Below are positions 49,032-57,854 of a stretch of DNA of 64,000 nucleotides, piece after piece. The position numbers and the translations under genes were made by a program. Numbering within the stretch: the stretch's first letter is position 1; each line of letters opens with the position of its first letter. Below the pieces are notes generated by a model that was given only the letters and a program-made list of their open reading frames with translations, was not told the DNA's origin and searched no databases. Source of the stretch: DP-36 sp036004365 (GTDB taxonomy: Bacteria > Desulfobacterota > Binatia > UBA9968); contig DASYRN010000041.1 of NCBI GenBank assembly GCA_036004365.1, positions 1 to 64,000 of the forward strand. The letters are read 5' to 3'.

Positions 49032-51332
49032 ATGATTGAAACTCAAACATGGAGGGAGAAACTTGCGGACCGCATGCCACTCGAGCTCGCCCGGGAAATC
49101 GACATCTTTGAGACCCAAATCGAGTTGCGGAAGCAAGGTAAAATAGATGAGAGAGTCTTTGCCGAAACACGCCTGCGCCGTGGCGTTTATGGCCAGCGTT
49201 ATGATAATGGGCAGCGCCATGATGGTAAACGGGTTCAGAAAATTAAGTTACCCTCCGAGAATTTAACCAAAGGACCTGAAACAGTATGGGATGCTCCTGG
49301 CATGATGCGCATCAAAATTCCCTTCGGCGGCCTCGATCCTGAGCAGATGCAGGTGTTGGCCGATTTATCCGAGGAGTATTCAGATGGAGTTTCCCACGTC
49401 ACAACGCGCCAGGATATCCAATATCACTTTGTTCACATCGATGACACTCCCTCTCTTATGCGGCGTCTGGCTGCTGTCGGTATAACCACAAGGGAGGCGT
49501 GTGGTAATGCGGTGCGTAATGTCACGGCATGTCCGTTAGCTGGTGTTTGCAGGGATGAGATTTTTGACGTGACTCCCTACGCAAAGGCATGTTCGAAATT
49601 CCTATTGGGTCATCGAGATACTCAGGACTTTGGCCGAAAATTCAAAATTGCATTTTCGGGATGCCAGCAACATCCGTGCGGTCTCGTCAGCATGCATGAC
49701 ATGGGAGCGATCGCGAAGAAAAGGCTCATCGATAATCAGGAGCAGCGTGGTTTTGAATTTTATGTTGGAGGCGGCCTTGGGGCTGTTACTTATAAGGCTC
49801 AACTATTCGAGGAATTCCTACCCGAAGAAGAACTTTTGCCTATGGCTCAGGCGATATCGCGAGTCTTTGCCCGATTAGGTGAAAAACGCAATCGAGCTCG
49901 GGCACGTATCAAATTCTTGGTTGCACATCTGGGTATCGAGGAATTCCGTAGAATTGTTTTAGAGGAGCGACGAAGACTTTCGCACGATCCCCGATGGACG
50001 GATTACCTGGCTAAGGCCTACGATTATTCTGAGACTCCGCTAAAATCGCCTGTGTTTCTCAACGGGGGTGAGCATCCCGAAGGATTCGATGCCTGGCATG
50101 CTACAAATGTCTATCGTCAAAGACAACAAGGGTATGCCGTAGCAACAGTGACCCTTCCTTTGGGTGACATCACGGCAGATCAGCTTCGGTCCTTGGCGGA
50201 TATTGCACAGCGTTTTGTCAAAGATACCATACGGACCACAGTAGACCAAAATATTCTACTGCGTTGGGTGAGTGAGGCAGACCTTCCCGAAGTTTATCGT
50301 GCTTTAAAAGCGATCGGACTGGCAGAGCCGAACGCCGGGACGATTGTTGACGTAACAGCGTGTCCGGGAACAGATACTTGCAAGCTCGGTATTGCGTCCT
50401 CCAGAGGACTCGCGCGGGAGCTCAGAAATCGCTTAAGTGAAAAGGGCTTTGAGACAGATTCGGCGGTTAAGGATCTCCGAATCAAGGTTAGCGGCTGCTT
50501 TAATTCCTGTGGGCAGCACCATATTGCAGATATCGGTTTCTACGGCATCAGCAGGAATGTTAACGGCTATACCGTGCCACATTTTCAGGTGATTCTGGGA
50601 GGAAAATTTAGTGAGAATGCCGGCGCATACGGCCTGCCCATTGGGGCTATTCCGTCAAAACGGATACCCGAAGTCGTCGAGCGGGTCACCAGTCGCTACA
50701 TCAAGGAGCGCCAGAAGGGGGAAAGCTTTCAGAATTTTAGCAACCGCATTGGCAAGAAACAGCTTAAAGCTATGTTGGAAGATCTCACACAGATTCCTCC
50801 GCACGACGTCGATCGTTCGTATTACAGCGATTGGGGTGACCCGCGTGAATTTACCTTAAGCGATTTGGGCACTGGAGAATGCGCCGGAGAGGTTGTTTCT
50901 CAGTCGCAGTTTAGTCTCGCGGCAAGTGAGCGGGAGTTTTTTGAGGCTCAGATCTATTTTGATGCCGGGGATTTTAAGAAGGCGATTCAAACCGCTTATG
51001 GCGCCATGGTTCAGGCGGCTCAGGCACTCGTTAAGATCGAGAACTACGATATTTCGAATGACGAGAACGCTATTCTTAGTGAGTTTCGCCGCCGCTTCTG
51101 TGAAACAGAGATCTTTTATGACAAATATGCAGGCGGAAAATTTGCAGAGTATTTGTTCAAGGCGGGAGAAATTTTAAAGAGCAATGGTGATGTAGACAAG
51201 GATATAGGGCTGCAGCGTCTTCAGGAGGCGCAGCTTTTCATTGATGCGGCACATAGCTGCTACAACAAAATGCAGACGGCGGCTGCGAGTCGGCCGGGCC
51301 ATGCCGTTCCCACCGCCGCGGCCCGAGCTTAG
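49032..51332 (+). CDS. Siroheme sulfite/nitrite reductase with C-terminal HEPN-like extension
   Basis: The ATG at 49032 (GGAG six bases upstream) gives 766 residues. Two ferredoxin-like half domains and two siroheme domains are recognisable: VTTRQDIQYHF, NVTACPLAGVC, FSGCQQHPCG, then VTACPGTDTCKLG (C-x5-C) and VSGCFNSCGQHH (C-x3-C), the ligands of the coupled 4Fe-4S/siroheme centre. The enzyme reduces sulfite to sulfide or nitrite to ammonia. After about residue 640 an extra helical domain follows (AQIYFDAGDFKKAIQTAYGA, then LFIDAAHSCYNKM) that resembles a HEPN bundle and is not part of the usual reductase. The adjacent sulfate genes favour sulfite as substrate. Confidence 0.88.
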   Translation: MIETQTWREKLADRMPLELAREIDIFETQIELRKQGKIDERVFAETRLRRGVYGQRYDNGQRHDGKRVQKIKLPSENLTKGPETVWDAPGMMRIKIPFGGLDPEQMQVLADLSEEYSDGVSHVTTRQDIQYHFVHIDDTPSLMRRLAAVGITTREACGNAVRNVTACPLAGVCRDEIFDVTPYAKACSKFLLGHRDTQDFGRKFKIAFSGCQQHPCGLVSMHDMGAIAKKRLIDNQEQRGFEFYVGGGLGAVTYKAQLFEEFLPEEELLPMAQAISRVFARLGEKRNRARARIKFLVAHLGIEEFRRIVLEERRRLSHDPRWTDYLAKAYDYSETPLKSPVFLNGGEHPEGFDAWHATNVYRQRQQGYAVATVTLPLGDITADQLRSLADIAQRFVKDTIRTTVDQNILLRWVSEADLPEVYRALKAIGLAEPNAGTIVDVTACPGTDTCKLGIASSRGLARELRNRLSEKGFETDSAVKDLRIKVSGCFNSCGQHHIADIGFYGISRNVNGYTVPHFQVILGGKFSENAGAYGLPIGAIPSKRIPEVVERVTSRYIKERQKGESFQNFSNRIGKKQLKAMLEDLTQIPPHDVDRSYYSDWGDPREFTLSDLGTGECAGEVVSQSQFSLAASEREFFEAQIYFDAGDFKKAIQTAYGAMVQAAQALVKIENYDISNDENAILSEFRRRFCETEIFYDKYAGGKFAEYLFKAGEILKSNGDVDKDIGLQRLQEAQLFIDAAHSCYNKMQTAAASRPGHAVPTAAARA

Positions 51333-51341
51333 TGGGACAGA

Positions 51342-51950
51342 ATGGAGCTCCAAAAAATTAACGTAAAGTTTTTCACGCGAAGTCCCTACGAGGTTTCCCT
51401 GACCGACTTTATCGATATTTTTAATTCGTGGGTTCAAGGCTCGGAAGGGGATTTCTATGATTTAGCTGACTACAGTCACATGCAGGCGGGCCCGGGCATC
51501 CTATTGATAGCTCATGAGGCCAATATCAGTATTGATGAAACCGGAGGCCGTCGAGGGCTGCTTTACAATCTCAAACGGCCCCTCCAAGGCTCAAACAGTC
51601 ACAGGCTTAGATGGGTCTTTATGGCTGCGTTGGAGTATTGCCGACGCATAGAGGAAGAGCCTTCGATAAAGGGAAGAATCAAGTTTTCCGGAGATGAGGC
51701 TCTTTTGTTGATCAATGACCGGCTTCTTGCGCCCAATAATGAGGAAAGCTTTCATGTTGTAAGGCCCGACCTAGAGGATCTAGCGCGGACTCTCTATGCG
51801 GGCGCCAACTTTAATTTAGAGCCGAGCACAAGAGATCGCAGAGAACGGTTTGGGGTGAAAATAAAAACGCCTATCTCCTTCGACATTGTGACGCTCCTAA
51901 AGAATCTAGAGGAGCGCCATGCTGATGTAGGGAAAAGCGCGGTCACCTAG
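51342..51950 (+). CDS. Conserved protein of unknown function in the sulfate run
   Basis: This 202-residue soluble protein starts nine bases after the reductase. It has MELQKINVKFFTRSPYEVSL, GPGILLIAHEANISIDE, GLLYNLKRPLQGSN, RIKFSGDEALLLINDRLLAP and LYAGANFNLEPSTRDRRERF. No cysteine cluster, signal peptide or known motif is seen. The tight spacing on both sides (nine bases before, 22 after) implies a job in sulfate reduction or in assembling its enzymes, but this is inference. Confidence 0.65.
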   Translation: MELQKINVKFFTRSPYEVSLTDFIDIFNSWVQGSEGDFYDLADYSHMQAGPGILLIAHEANISIDETGGRRGLLYNLKRPLQGSNSHRLRWVFMAALEYCRRIEEEPSIKGRIKFSGDEALLLINDRLLAPNNEESFHVVRPDLEDLARTLYAGANFNLEPSTRDRRERFGVKIKTPISFDIVTLLKNLEERHADVGKSAVT

Positions 51951-51972
51951 AATGGAAGAGAGGAAATAAGCG

Positions 51973-53916
51973 ATGTCAATAACTGCGAAAAGTCAGGATT
52001 GGCTCCAACAGAGTGAAGCCCTAGAGAAACTTTCAGCCACAGAGCTTCTGGAGTGGGCATTTAAAATCTTTTATCCAAGAATTACGCTGGCCTGCTCCTT
52101 TCAGGCTGAAGAGTCAGTGCTCATAGACATGATGCATGCCGTTCGCGGATCCGATTTTCGGATATTCACATTGGATACGGGGCGGCTCAATCAGGAGACC
52201 TATGATTGCATGGACGCGATACGACAGCGCTACGGGATCCACATTGAAGTTTTCTTCCCTGATGCTTCCCAGGTGGAGAGCATGGTTCGGAACTATGGGC
52301 TCAACCTCTTTTACAAATCCGTGGATTTACGCAAAATGTGCTGCGGGATCCGCAAGGTAGAGCCCCTCAACCGGGCGCTGAAGGGTTTAGATGCCTGGAT
52401 AACCGGACTACGCCGTGAGCAGGCTGTTACCCGAGGCGCTGTCCGGAAGGTTGAGATCGACAAAGACCACGGCGGAATTGTCAAGCTGAATCCATTGGCC
52501 GATTGGAGCGACAGACAGGTGTGGGACTACATCCATGAAAATCACCTGCCTTACAACAAGCTCCACGATCAGGGGTATCCCAGCATTGGCTGCGCCCCTT
52601 GCACGCGGGCCATCAAACCCGCGGAAGATGTTCGTGCCGGAAGATGGTGGTGGGAAACACCGGAGTCGAAAGAGTGCGGACTTCATGCGGCCTCTATAGC
52701 GAAGGAAGCGGTGAAAACAGTTACAGGCGAAGAAAAAAACGGGACAGGACAAATAGCCCCTCACGGAGGGCGATTGATTAATAGGGTTCTGGTTGGACAG
52801 GAGCAGGAAGAGACGCTGGCGAAATCCGGAGAGCTTAAGAAGATCGCCCTAAATGCCCGCACCCTCTCGGATCTCGAACTCTTGGCCGTTGGGGCCTTCA
52901 GTCCTCTGGAAGGTTTCATGGGAAGGAAGGATTACGAGCGTGTCGTTAACGAAATGCGCCTTTCCTCCGGGCTCCTCTGGACTCTCCCCCTCACTCTAGC
53001 CGTTTCTTCCGATGAGGCAAAGGAGCTGCGTGAAGGAGAAGAGATAGCCCTACTCGACTCATCGGGAGAGGTGGTGGCGGTTTTCTTTCTCGAGGAGAAA
53101 TATGGCTATGATAAGAAGGAGGAGGCGTGGAAAGTTTATCGGACTGACGAGGATAAACATCCAGGAGTTTGGTATCTCTACCAACGAGGGAACACGCTCT
53201 TGGGCGGTAAGATTAGCCTCGTGCGGAGGCCATCTCTCCTGTCTGGCTTTGAAGCCTACAAACTTGATCCGGCTGAAACCAGAGCGATATTCAAGCAGCG
53301 AGGTTGGCGTACTGTGGTTGGGTTTCAGACACGAAATCCTATCCACAGATCTCACGAGTATATCCAAAAGAGCGCCCTCGAGTTGATGGACGGTCTCCTA
53401 ATTCATCCTCTGGTAGGCAAGACAAAGCTGGATGACATCCCATCCGAAGTCCGGCTGCGCTGCTATGAGGTTTTGATCGAGCATTATTTTCCTAAAGAGC
53501 GGACTCTCCTATCGGTTTTTCCTGGGGCGATGCGCTATGCGGGGCCGAGGGAAGCGGTCTTTCACGCTATCGTTCGAAAAAATTACGGCTGCACACACTT
53601 CATCGTGGGGAGGGATGCGGCGGGGATCGGGGGATATTATGGTCCCTATGAGGCTTGGGACTTGTTCGCTCTCTTTAAGCGAGACGACCTGGACATCACG
53701 CCCCTTTTCTTTGCCGAGGCTTTCTACTGCCGCAAGTGCGACGCCGTGGCCTCAGCCAAGACTTGTCCCCACGAAAGTCGCCACCATGTCGCGCTTTCTG
53801 GGACTAGGGTTCGTGAGCTGCTTCAGGTCGGAGATCCCTTGCCACCTGAGTTCACCCGCCCGGAAGTAGGGGAGATCCTGGGAGAATGGTCCCGAGGCCA
53901 ATTCAACGACCAATAG
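51973..53916 (+). CDS. cysH-sat: Fusion of APS reductase and ATP sulfurylase
   Basis: The 647-residue chain joins two steps of sulfate assimilation. Residues about 1-240 are CysH: Cys123-Cys124 (KMCCGIRK) and Cys207-Cys210 (GCAPC) bind the 4Fe-4S cluster that marks APS rather than PAPS use, and Cys235 in KECGLH is the catalytic thiol. After a linker (about 245-265), residues 270-647 are a complete ATP sulfurylase: FQTRNPIHRSHEYI (451-464), GRDAAGIGGYYG (546-557; many Sat have GRDHAG), and a CRKC...C cluster (586-598). Sat makes APS from ATP and sulfate, and CysH reduces APS to sulfite, which the upstream reductase takes to sulfide. No APS kinase domain is present. Confidence 0.92.
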   Translation: MSITAKSQDWLQQSEALEKLSATELLEWAFKIFYPRITLACSFQAEESVLIDMMHAVRGSDFRIFTLDTGRLNQETYDCMDAIRQRYGIHIEVFFPDASQVESMVRNYGLNLFYKSVDLRKMCCGIRKVEPLNRALKGLDAWITGLRREQAVTRGAVRKVEIDKDHGGIVKLNPLADWSDRQVWDYIHENHLPYNKLHDQGYPSIGCAPCTRAIKPAEDVRAGRWWWETPESKECGLHAASIAKEAVKTVTGEEKNGTGQIAPHGGRLINRVLVGQEQEETLAKSGELKKIALNARTLSDLELLAVGAFSPLEGFMGRKDYERVVNEMRLSSGLLWTLPLTLAVSSDEAKELREGEEIALLDSSGEVVAVFFLEEKYGYDKKEEAWKVYRTDEDKHPGVWYLYQRGNTLLGGKISLVRRPSLLSGFEAYKLDPAETRAIFKQRGWRTVVGFQTRNPIHRSHEYIQKSALELMDGLLIHPLVGKTKLDDIPSEVRLRCYEVLIEHYFPKERTLLSVFPGAMRYAGPREAVFHAIVRKNYGCTHFIVGRDAAGIGGYYGPYEAWDLFALFKRDDLDITPLFFAEAFYCRKCDAVASAKTCPHESRHHVALSGTRVRELLQVGDPLPPEFTRPEVGEILGEWSRGQFNDQ

Positions 53917-53947
53917 TTTATACAAAAGAGGCTTTAAAATACTGGAC

Positions 53948-54271
53948 ATGTCAGGACCTAGTAATATCGAAGTGCAAAAAGATCTCTTTCATCACGGTTT
54001 TATCAGCAAACTTTTCCCCAGCAACAACATGGGATTGGTTCGGACTGAGAGCGGTCGAGAAATTCCGTTCTCGTTCCAGTTTGTCATTCTATTGGGTGAG
54101 GTGAACAATCCTAGTGAACTCACGGAGGGGCAGGCAGTTGGCTATGATTTAGGCTGGACCTCTAATGGCCTCCGCGTGACCAAAATCAAGACTTATGCGG
54201 GCGAGCCGCCTGGAAAAACAGAGTCCGATTTAGAGGGGGAGGGAGGTCAAAGCCAGAATCTGCCTTCCTAG
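53948..54271 (+). CDS. Cold-shock-like OB-fold protein
   Basis: The 107-residue protein has a divergent single OB-fold: GFISKLFPSNNMGLVRTESG, then EIPFSFQFVILLGEVNNPSE and LTEGQAVGYDLGWTSNGLRV. The order GxIxxLxxxxGxGxIRTxxG...EGQxVxYD...GLRVTxIK follows the cold-shock domain, but the RNP aromatic residues are only partly kept. A 40-residue polar tail follows. The start lies 31 bases after the fusion gene, so it may be co-transcribed. Its 3' end overlaps the convergent membrane protein by 42 bases. Confidence 0.55.
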   Translation: MSGPSNIEVQKDLFHHGFISKLFPSNNMGLVRTESGREIPFSFQFVILLGEVNNPSELTEGQAVGYDLGWTSNGLRVTKIKTYAGEPPGKTESDLEGEGGQSQNLPS

Positions 54272-55060
54272 GATCTCTCCCACGAACACACCGAGTAGGG
54301 CAATGTAGAAAAGGCCGGTGGCTGCCATCGTATGAGGTATTTGTAGGGTGCGCCATATCATGTAGGATAAAACCAAAGGGCAAACCTGGCCTATCAGCAG
54401 CCGGGCTAAAAGGAGCAGGCGGTGATTTTCCCAGAGGAGCTCAAGATTGGATGCGGCTGCCGGGGTTCCCAGCACGTACAACAACAAAGAAGAAGCGATC
54501 GCCAATCCCGCTTGAACCACTAGCGATATCAAGAAGAATTTGAAAATACGGACAAAGGGGTCGATGCTCTGTCCGGTATCGATCAGATACCAGTGGCCAA
54601 TGAGCATGCCTACAGTTACCGCTCCGAGAAGCAGCGAAGAAGCAACGAAGCTTAGCGGATAGATCAAGGTCTCAATCGACCAGAAGGGGGCTCGGTGAAA
54701 TGCCTCGGCACTGACGCAGAGGCCTGCCACACCCAAAAATAGAGAATGGGCAAATGCGCGAGCCCTAAGGACAACCTTCTCGCCCCAAAGAGAATAGAGA
54801 TAGAGGGCAAAACTGAGCAGGAAGAGAATATAAAGGGCAATCTCTATCTTTGTTGCCAAGCTACTGGATTCACTAAGAGATCTCCTATAAAGATCAATCT
54901 TTCCCCATAGACCGAGCAACCCCAATACGAACAGGACACCAGCAGTTGATTTGTAAAAGCCCCTCTCTAGTTCGTGGAATGGAGTCGCTGCGACGGCGAA
55001 AAGACCACCCACGGCAACCTGATAAAAGAGGATCAAAAAGCTTTCCGGAAATACCTGCAT
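54230..55060 (-). CDS. Polytopic membrane protein (eight to nine TM)
   Basis: The 276-residue protein is mostly hydrophobic, with segments such as FVLGLLGLWGKIDLY, IALYILFLLSFALYLYSLWG and VASSLLLGAVTVGMLIGHWYLIDTG. The C-terminal end GEILGRQILAL recalls the GExLGR motif at the end of NrfD/DmsC-type quinol-oxidising anchors, but the similarity is slight. It lies directly downstream of ubiE (seven-base gap) in the quinone run, so a role with quinones is a fair guess. No named family. Confidence 0.55.
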   Translation of the reverse strand: MQVFPESFLILFYQVAVGGLFAVAATPFHELERGFYKSTAGVLFVLGLLGLWGKIDLYRRSLSESSSLATKIEIALYILFLLSFALYLYSLWGEKVVLRARAFAHSLFLGVAGLCVSAEAFHRAPFWSIETLIYPLSFVASSLLLGAVTVGMLIGHWYLIDTGQSIDPFVRIFKFFLISLVVQAGLAIASSLLLYVLGTPAAASNLELLWENHRLLLLARLLIGQVCPLVLSYMIWRTLQIPHTMAATGLFYIALLGVFVGEILGRQILALTSLPL

Positions 55061-55067
55061 GGGTAGA

Positions 55068-55799
55068 TCAAAGTGAAGGCGATTTTTGGGCTATATGGAG
55101 GCAGACGGCTCCTCTGAGAAATCGCTCGATTTTTATCCCTTCAAAACCCGCCTGATGCATTAATTGGCTTATCGCCTCGGGCGGATCAAATATTCTCACC
55201 GAATTGCTCAGATACTGGTAAGCGCTTCGATCTCGCCCTAAGCTCGCGCCAATCCATGGAACCAAACGGTAGAAATAAAGAGAGTAAAAAAGAGAGAACA
55301 GGCTGGGGGCTGGCGGAAACATATCTAGAGAAACGAGCTTTCCACCAGGCCTTAAAAGACGATAAGCCTGAACAAAGAAGAGAGCCAAATCGGGGATATT
55401 GCGCAATACAAAAGCAGTCATGACCGCGTCAAAGGCTTGCTCCTTGAAGGGCGGGTTCAAAGCGGTTCCTAGTATGTAATCTGTCTTGTCGCCGTACGAC
55501 GTCTTCTTTTTCTTTGCCCGAGCCAGTCGCAGCATCTCAAGGGAAAAATCGAGACCAAAGATTCGTATCTGACCTTTTAGCTCTCTTGCTGCGGTAAGAG
55601 CCAGATCGCCGGTCCCTGTCCCGAGGTCTAAGACAAGCCTGTCGTTGCTTCCCAAGGCCAGCGCCCTAACTGCTTTTTTTCTCCAACGGGTATCAAGGTG
55701 TAAGCTGAGAACCCGATTGAGAAGATCATACCGGTGAGCGATGCGGTTGAATAGCGCTTGGACGAGCTGCTGACGTTGCGTGTTGGGCGGGGACGCCAT
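55068..55799 (-). CDS. ubiE: Ubiquinone/menaquinone C-methyltransferase
   Basis: The 243-residue protein follows the UbiE/MenG pattern: RIAHRYDLLNRVLSLHLDTRWRKKAVRAL in pieces, motif I LVLDLGTGTGDLAL, FGLDFSLEML, DAVMTAFVLRNIPDL and RLLRPGGKLVSLDMFPP. It methylates the quinone ring in ubiquinone or menaquinone synthesis. The polyprenyl synthase gene that makes the side chain is 33 bases upstream, so the two form a quinone unit. Confidence 0.9.
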   Translation of the reverse strand: MASPPNTQRQQLVQALFNRIAHRYDLLNRVLSLHLDTRWRKKAVRALALGSNDRLVLDLGTGTGDLALTAARELKGQIRIFGLDFSLEMLRLARAKKKKTSYGDKTDYILGTALNPPFKEQAFDAVMTAFVLRNIPDLALFFVQAYRLLRPGGKLVSLDMFPPAPSLFSLFYSLYFYRLVPWIGASLGRDRSAYQYLSNSVRIFDPPEAISQLMHQAGFEGIKIERFLRGAVCLHIAQKSPSL

Positions 55800-55832
55800 G
55801 CTATCGGATTCCGGCCGGTGGCGGCCGGAAGG

Positions 55833-56846
55833 CTAAAAATCTCTCTCGATGATGAGCTGGACCAGAGTCTTAAGTCCGTTTCGGTATGGAGAAGGGGGAA
55901 ATTTCTTGATGGATTTGAATGCTAGCTCAGCGTAGTTTCTGCAAATAACTCTAGCCTCTTTCAGTACTTTTCCCTCGCGGATCGCTTCAATCGCCTTTCG
56001 GATCTCCTCCTGATTGGGTTGGCTGGATTCGAAAGCCTCTAAAACGGATCCCTGCTTGTCATTTAAGGCCAAGATGATAGGAAGCGAAGGATTACCATCC
56101 TGGAGATCGATCCCTGTGGGTTTGCCCAGAAGCTCTTGATGCCCGACGATGTCCAAAACATCGTCGACGATCTGGAAAGCAATTCCAAGATTGAGACCGT
56201 ATCGGCCCATCTCTTCCACCAAAGAACGGTTGGCGCCTGCCAAATAGGCGCCTACTTTGGCTCCGGTCTGAAAAAGCGAGGCCGTCTTTCGTCTTACGAT
56301 TTCCAGATAATCGTCGACGGTTACCTTGGGATTCCGATTGAAATATCCCTGGAGCATCTCTCCCTCAGTTAAGTGGGTGCAGGCGTCCGCCGTCCATTGC
56401 ACGACCGTCTCATCGAACTTTCCGGCAAATTCAAAGGCCTTAATAAAAAGGAAGTCTCCCGCTACTAAGGTAGACTTAAGACCGAATTTTTTGTAAGAGG
56501 ATTCCTTTCCACGTCGGGTTTCAGCGCCGTCAATGATATCATCGTGAAGCAAGGTGGCTGTATGGATAAGTTCGATCGCTGTAGCGATATCGACTATATC
56601 GTGGATTCTTTTTCCTCCGAATAGTCTAAAAGCAAGCAGAGTAACCATTGGGCGGATCCTCTTCCCGCCTCCGTGGATGAGATAGGAAGAGATCTCGGTC
56701 AGGGAACGTTCGGAGGAGCGAATAGAGCGGGTAAGAGACTGCTCTACCAGTTCCAGCTCTTCAGTGACGCAGTTAAAAGGATCAATGGCTCCCTTGAGGG
56801 AGGGTAGCTTCTTTACAATATCCGTTAGGAGGGCGGGGCTCGTCAA
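55833..56846 (-). CDS. ispB: Long-chain polyprenyl diphosphate synthase
   Basis: The 337-residue enzyme has the first Asp-rich motif in LLHDDIIDGAETRRGK and the second in QIVDDVLDIVG, with the GGGKRIRPM substrate loop before them and the FARM-region TATL. It is of the octaprenyl/nonaprenyl/heptaprenyl type, which extends FPP to the tail of quinones. Chain length cannot be told precisely from sequence. It is the first gene of the minus-strand quinone run with ubiE. Confidence 0.85.
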   Translation of the reverse strand: MTSPALLTDIVKKLPSLKGAIDPFNCVTEELELVEQSLTRSIRSSERSLTEISSYLIHGGGKRIRPMVTLLAFRLFGGKRIHDIVDIATAIELIHTATLLHDDIIDGAETRRGKESSYKKFGLKSTLVAGDFLFIKAFEFAGKFDETVVQWTADACTHLTEGEMLQGYFNRNPKVTVDDYLEIVRRKTASLFQTGAKVGAYLAGANRSLVEEMGRYGLNLGIAFQIVDDVLDIVGHQELLGKPTGIDLQDGNPSLPIILALNDKQGSVLEAFESSQPNQEEIRKAIEAIREGKVLKEARVICRNYAELAFKSIKKFPPSPYRNGLKTLVQLIIERDF

Positions 56847-57149
56847 TTTTCTTTTGCTTTCTTGAAACAGAAAAAACTCCAGGCCTGAGAACTAGGGGGA
56901 AAATGGCACAGATTAGAGATCACGTCAAGACGAATGTCGCGACGCTGGAGGCGGAGGACCTGAGCAACGCTAAAGGGTTATGTCCATCGTCAAAGACCTT
57001 CGGTCTTTTTGGGGCGTGGCCGACGCAGGAAGTCTTTAGCCGCCGCGATAAAGAGGATTTTATTCTTGACAATCGAAACCGCAAGTTAATATAAGAGCAA
57101 GCAAAAATCCCAACCGTTTGGCAAGCCAAGATAGAAGGAGGAGAGGATT

Positions 57150-57854
57150 ATGGAACTATGGTTATTTCTTTTGCGGTGGATACATTTTCTTGCCGGCATA
57201 ACTTGGATCGGACTTCTCTATTATTTCAATTTCGTTCAAACTCCTTTTTTCGCCGAGACTGATCCTGCGGTCAGAAGCGGCGCCATTCAGAAACTGGTTC
57301 CACGTGCGCTCTGGTGGTTCCGTTGGGGCGCCATGGGGACTTTTTTGGCTGGAATCCTAATGTATATCCATAAGTTGAGCGAGCTGGGCGGGGCTGTTTT
57401 TTATACCTCAACATATGGCTTGGCGATCACGGCCGGTGGACTACTGGGTACGATTATGTTTCTCAACGTGTGGCTCGTGATCTGGCCGAATCAGAAGGTC
57501 GTGATAGCGTCCGCCGTACAGGTGGCTCAGGGCGGGCAGCCTATTGCCGATGCGGCGGCACGGGGTCGTCGCGCAGCGCTTACGTCGCGAACCAACGTCG
57601 TCTTTTCGATTCCCATGCTGTTTTTTATGGGCGCAGCGAGCCATTATCCTTCACTGATCGGCCAAACGAGCGGGGGCGCTGCGGCAGGGCTTATTATCAT
57701 CATTTTGCTGATCGCCGGAGCTGTCGAAGCCAATGCGCTTGTGGGAACCCAAGGACCAACGAAGAAGCCGCTCGATTCGGTCTCAGAGACGCTCTGGGCA
57801 GGCTTTATCCTAGCGGCGGTTTTAGACGTTTTGTTCCTGCTGTTCCGTGGCTAA
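57150..57854 (+). CDS. Urate hydroxylase PuuD-like membrane protein (membrane part only)
   Basis: The ATG at 57150 follows AAGGAGGAGAGGATT. The 234-residue protein has six to seven TM helices: LFLLRWIHFLAGITWIGLLYYFNFVQ in pieces, WFRWGAMGTFLAGILMY, GGLLGTIMFLNVWLVIWPNQK and SRTNVVFSIPMLFFMGAASHYP. This is the Urate_ox_N (PF06181) membrane domain of PuuD, which oxidises urate. PuuD normally carries a C-terminal cytochrome c domain, and here that domain is absent. A cytochrome c lipoprotein gene faces it, with four-base overlap at the 3' ends. Function as urate oxidase is inference. Confidence 0.7.
   Translation: MELWLFLLRWIHFLAGITWIGLLYYFNFVQTPFFAETDPAVRSGAIQKLVPRALWWFRWGAMGTFLAGILMYIHKLSELGGAVFYTSTYGLAITAGGLLGTIMFLNVWLVIWPNQKVVIASAVQVAQGGQPIADAAARGRRAALTSRTNVVFSIPMLFFMGAASHYPSLIGQTSGGAAAGLIIIILLIAGAVEANALVGTQGPTKKPLDSVSETLWAGFILAAVLDVLFLLFRG

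Noticed and set aside
56992..57010. Hairpin followed by five T, terminator-like on the plus strand
   Set aside because: No plus-strand gene ends upstream of it, the stem is only seven pairs and G residues follow at once; its role is unclear.
56903..57094. 63-codon plus-strand frame with an ATG
   Set aside because: No ribosome site or domain, and it covers a small hairpin (AAAGACC/GGTCTTT at 56992-57008).
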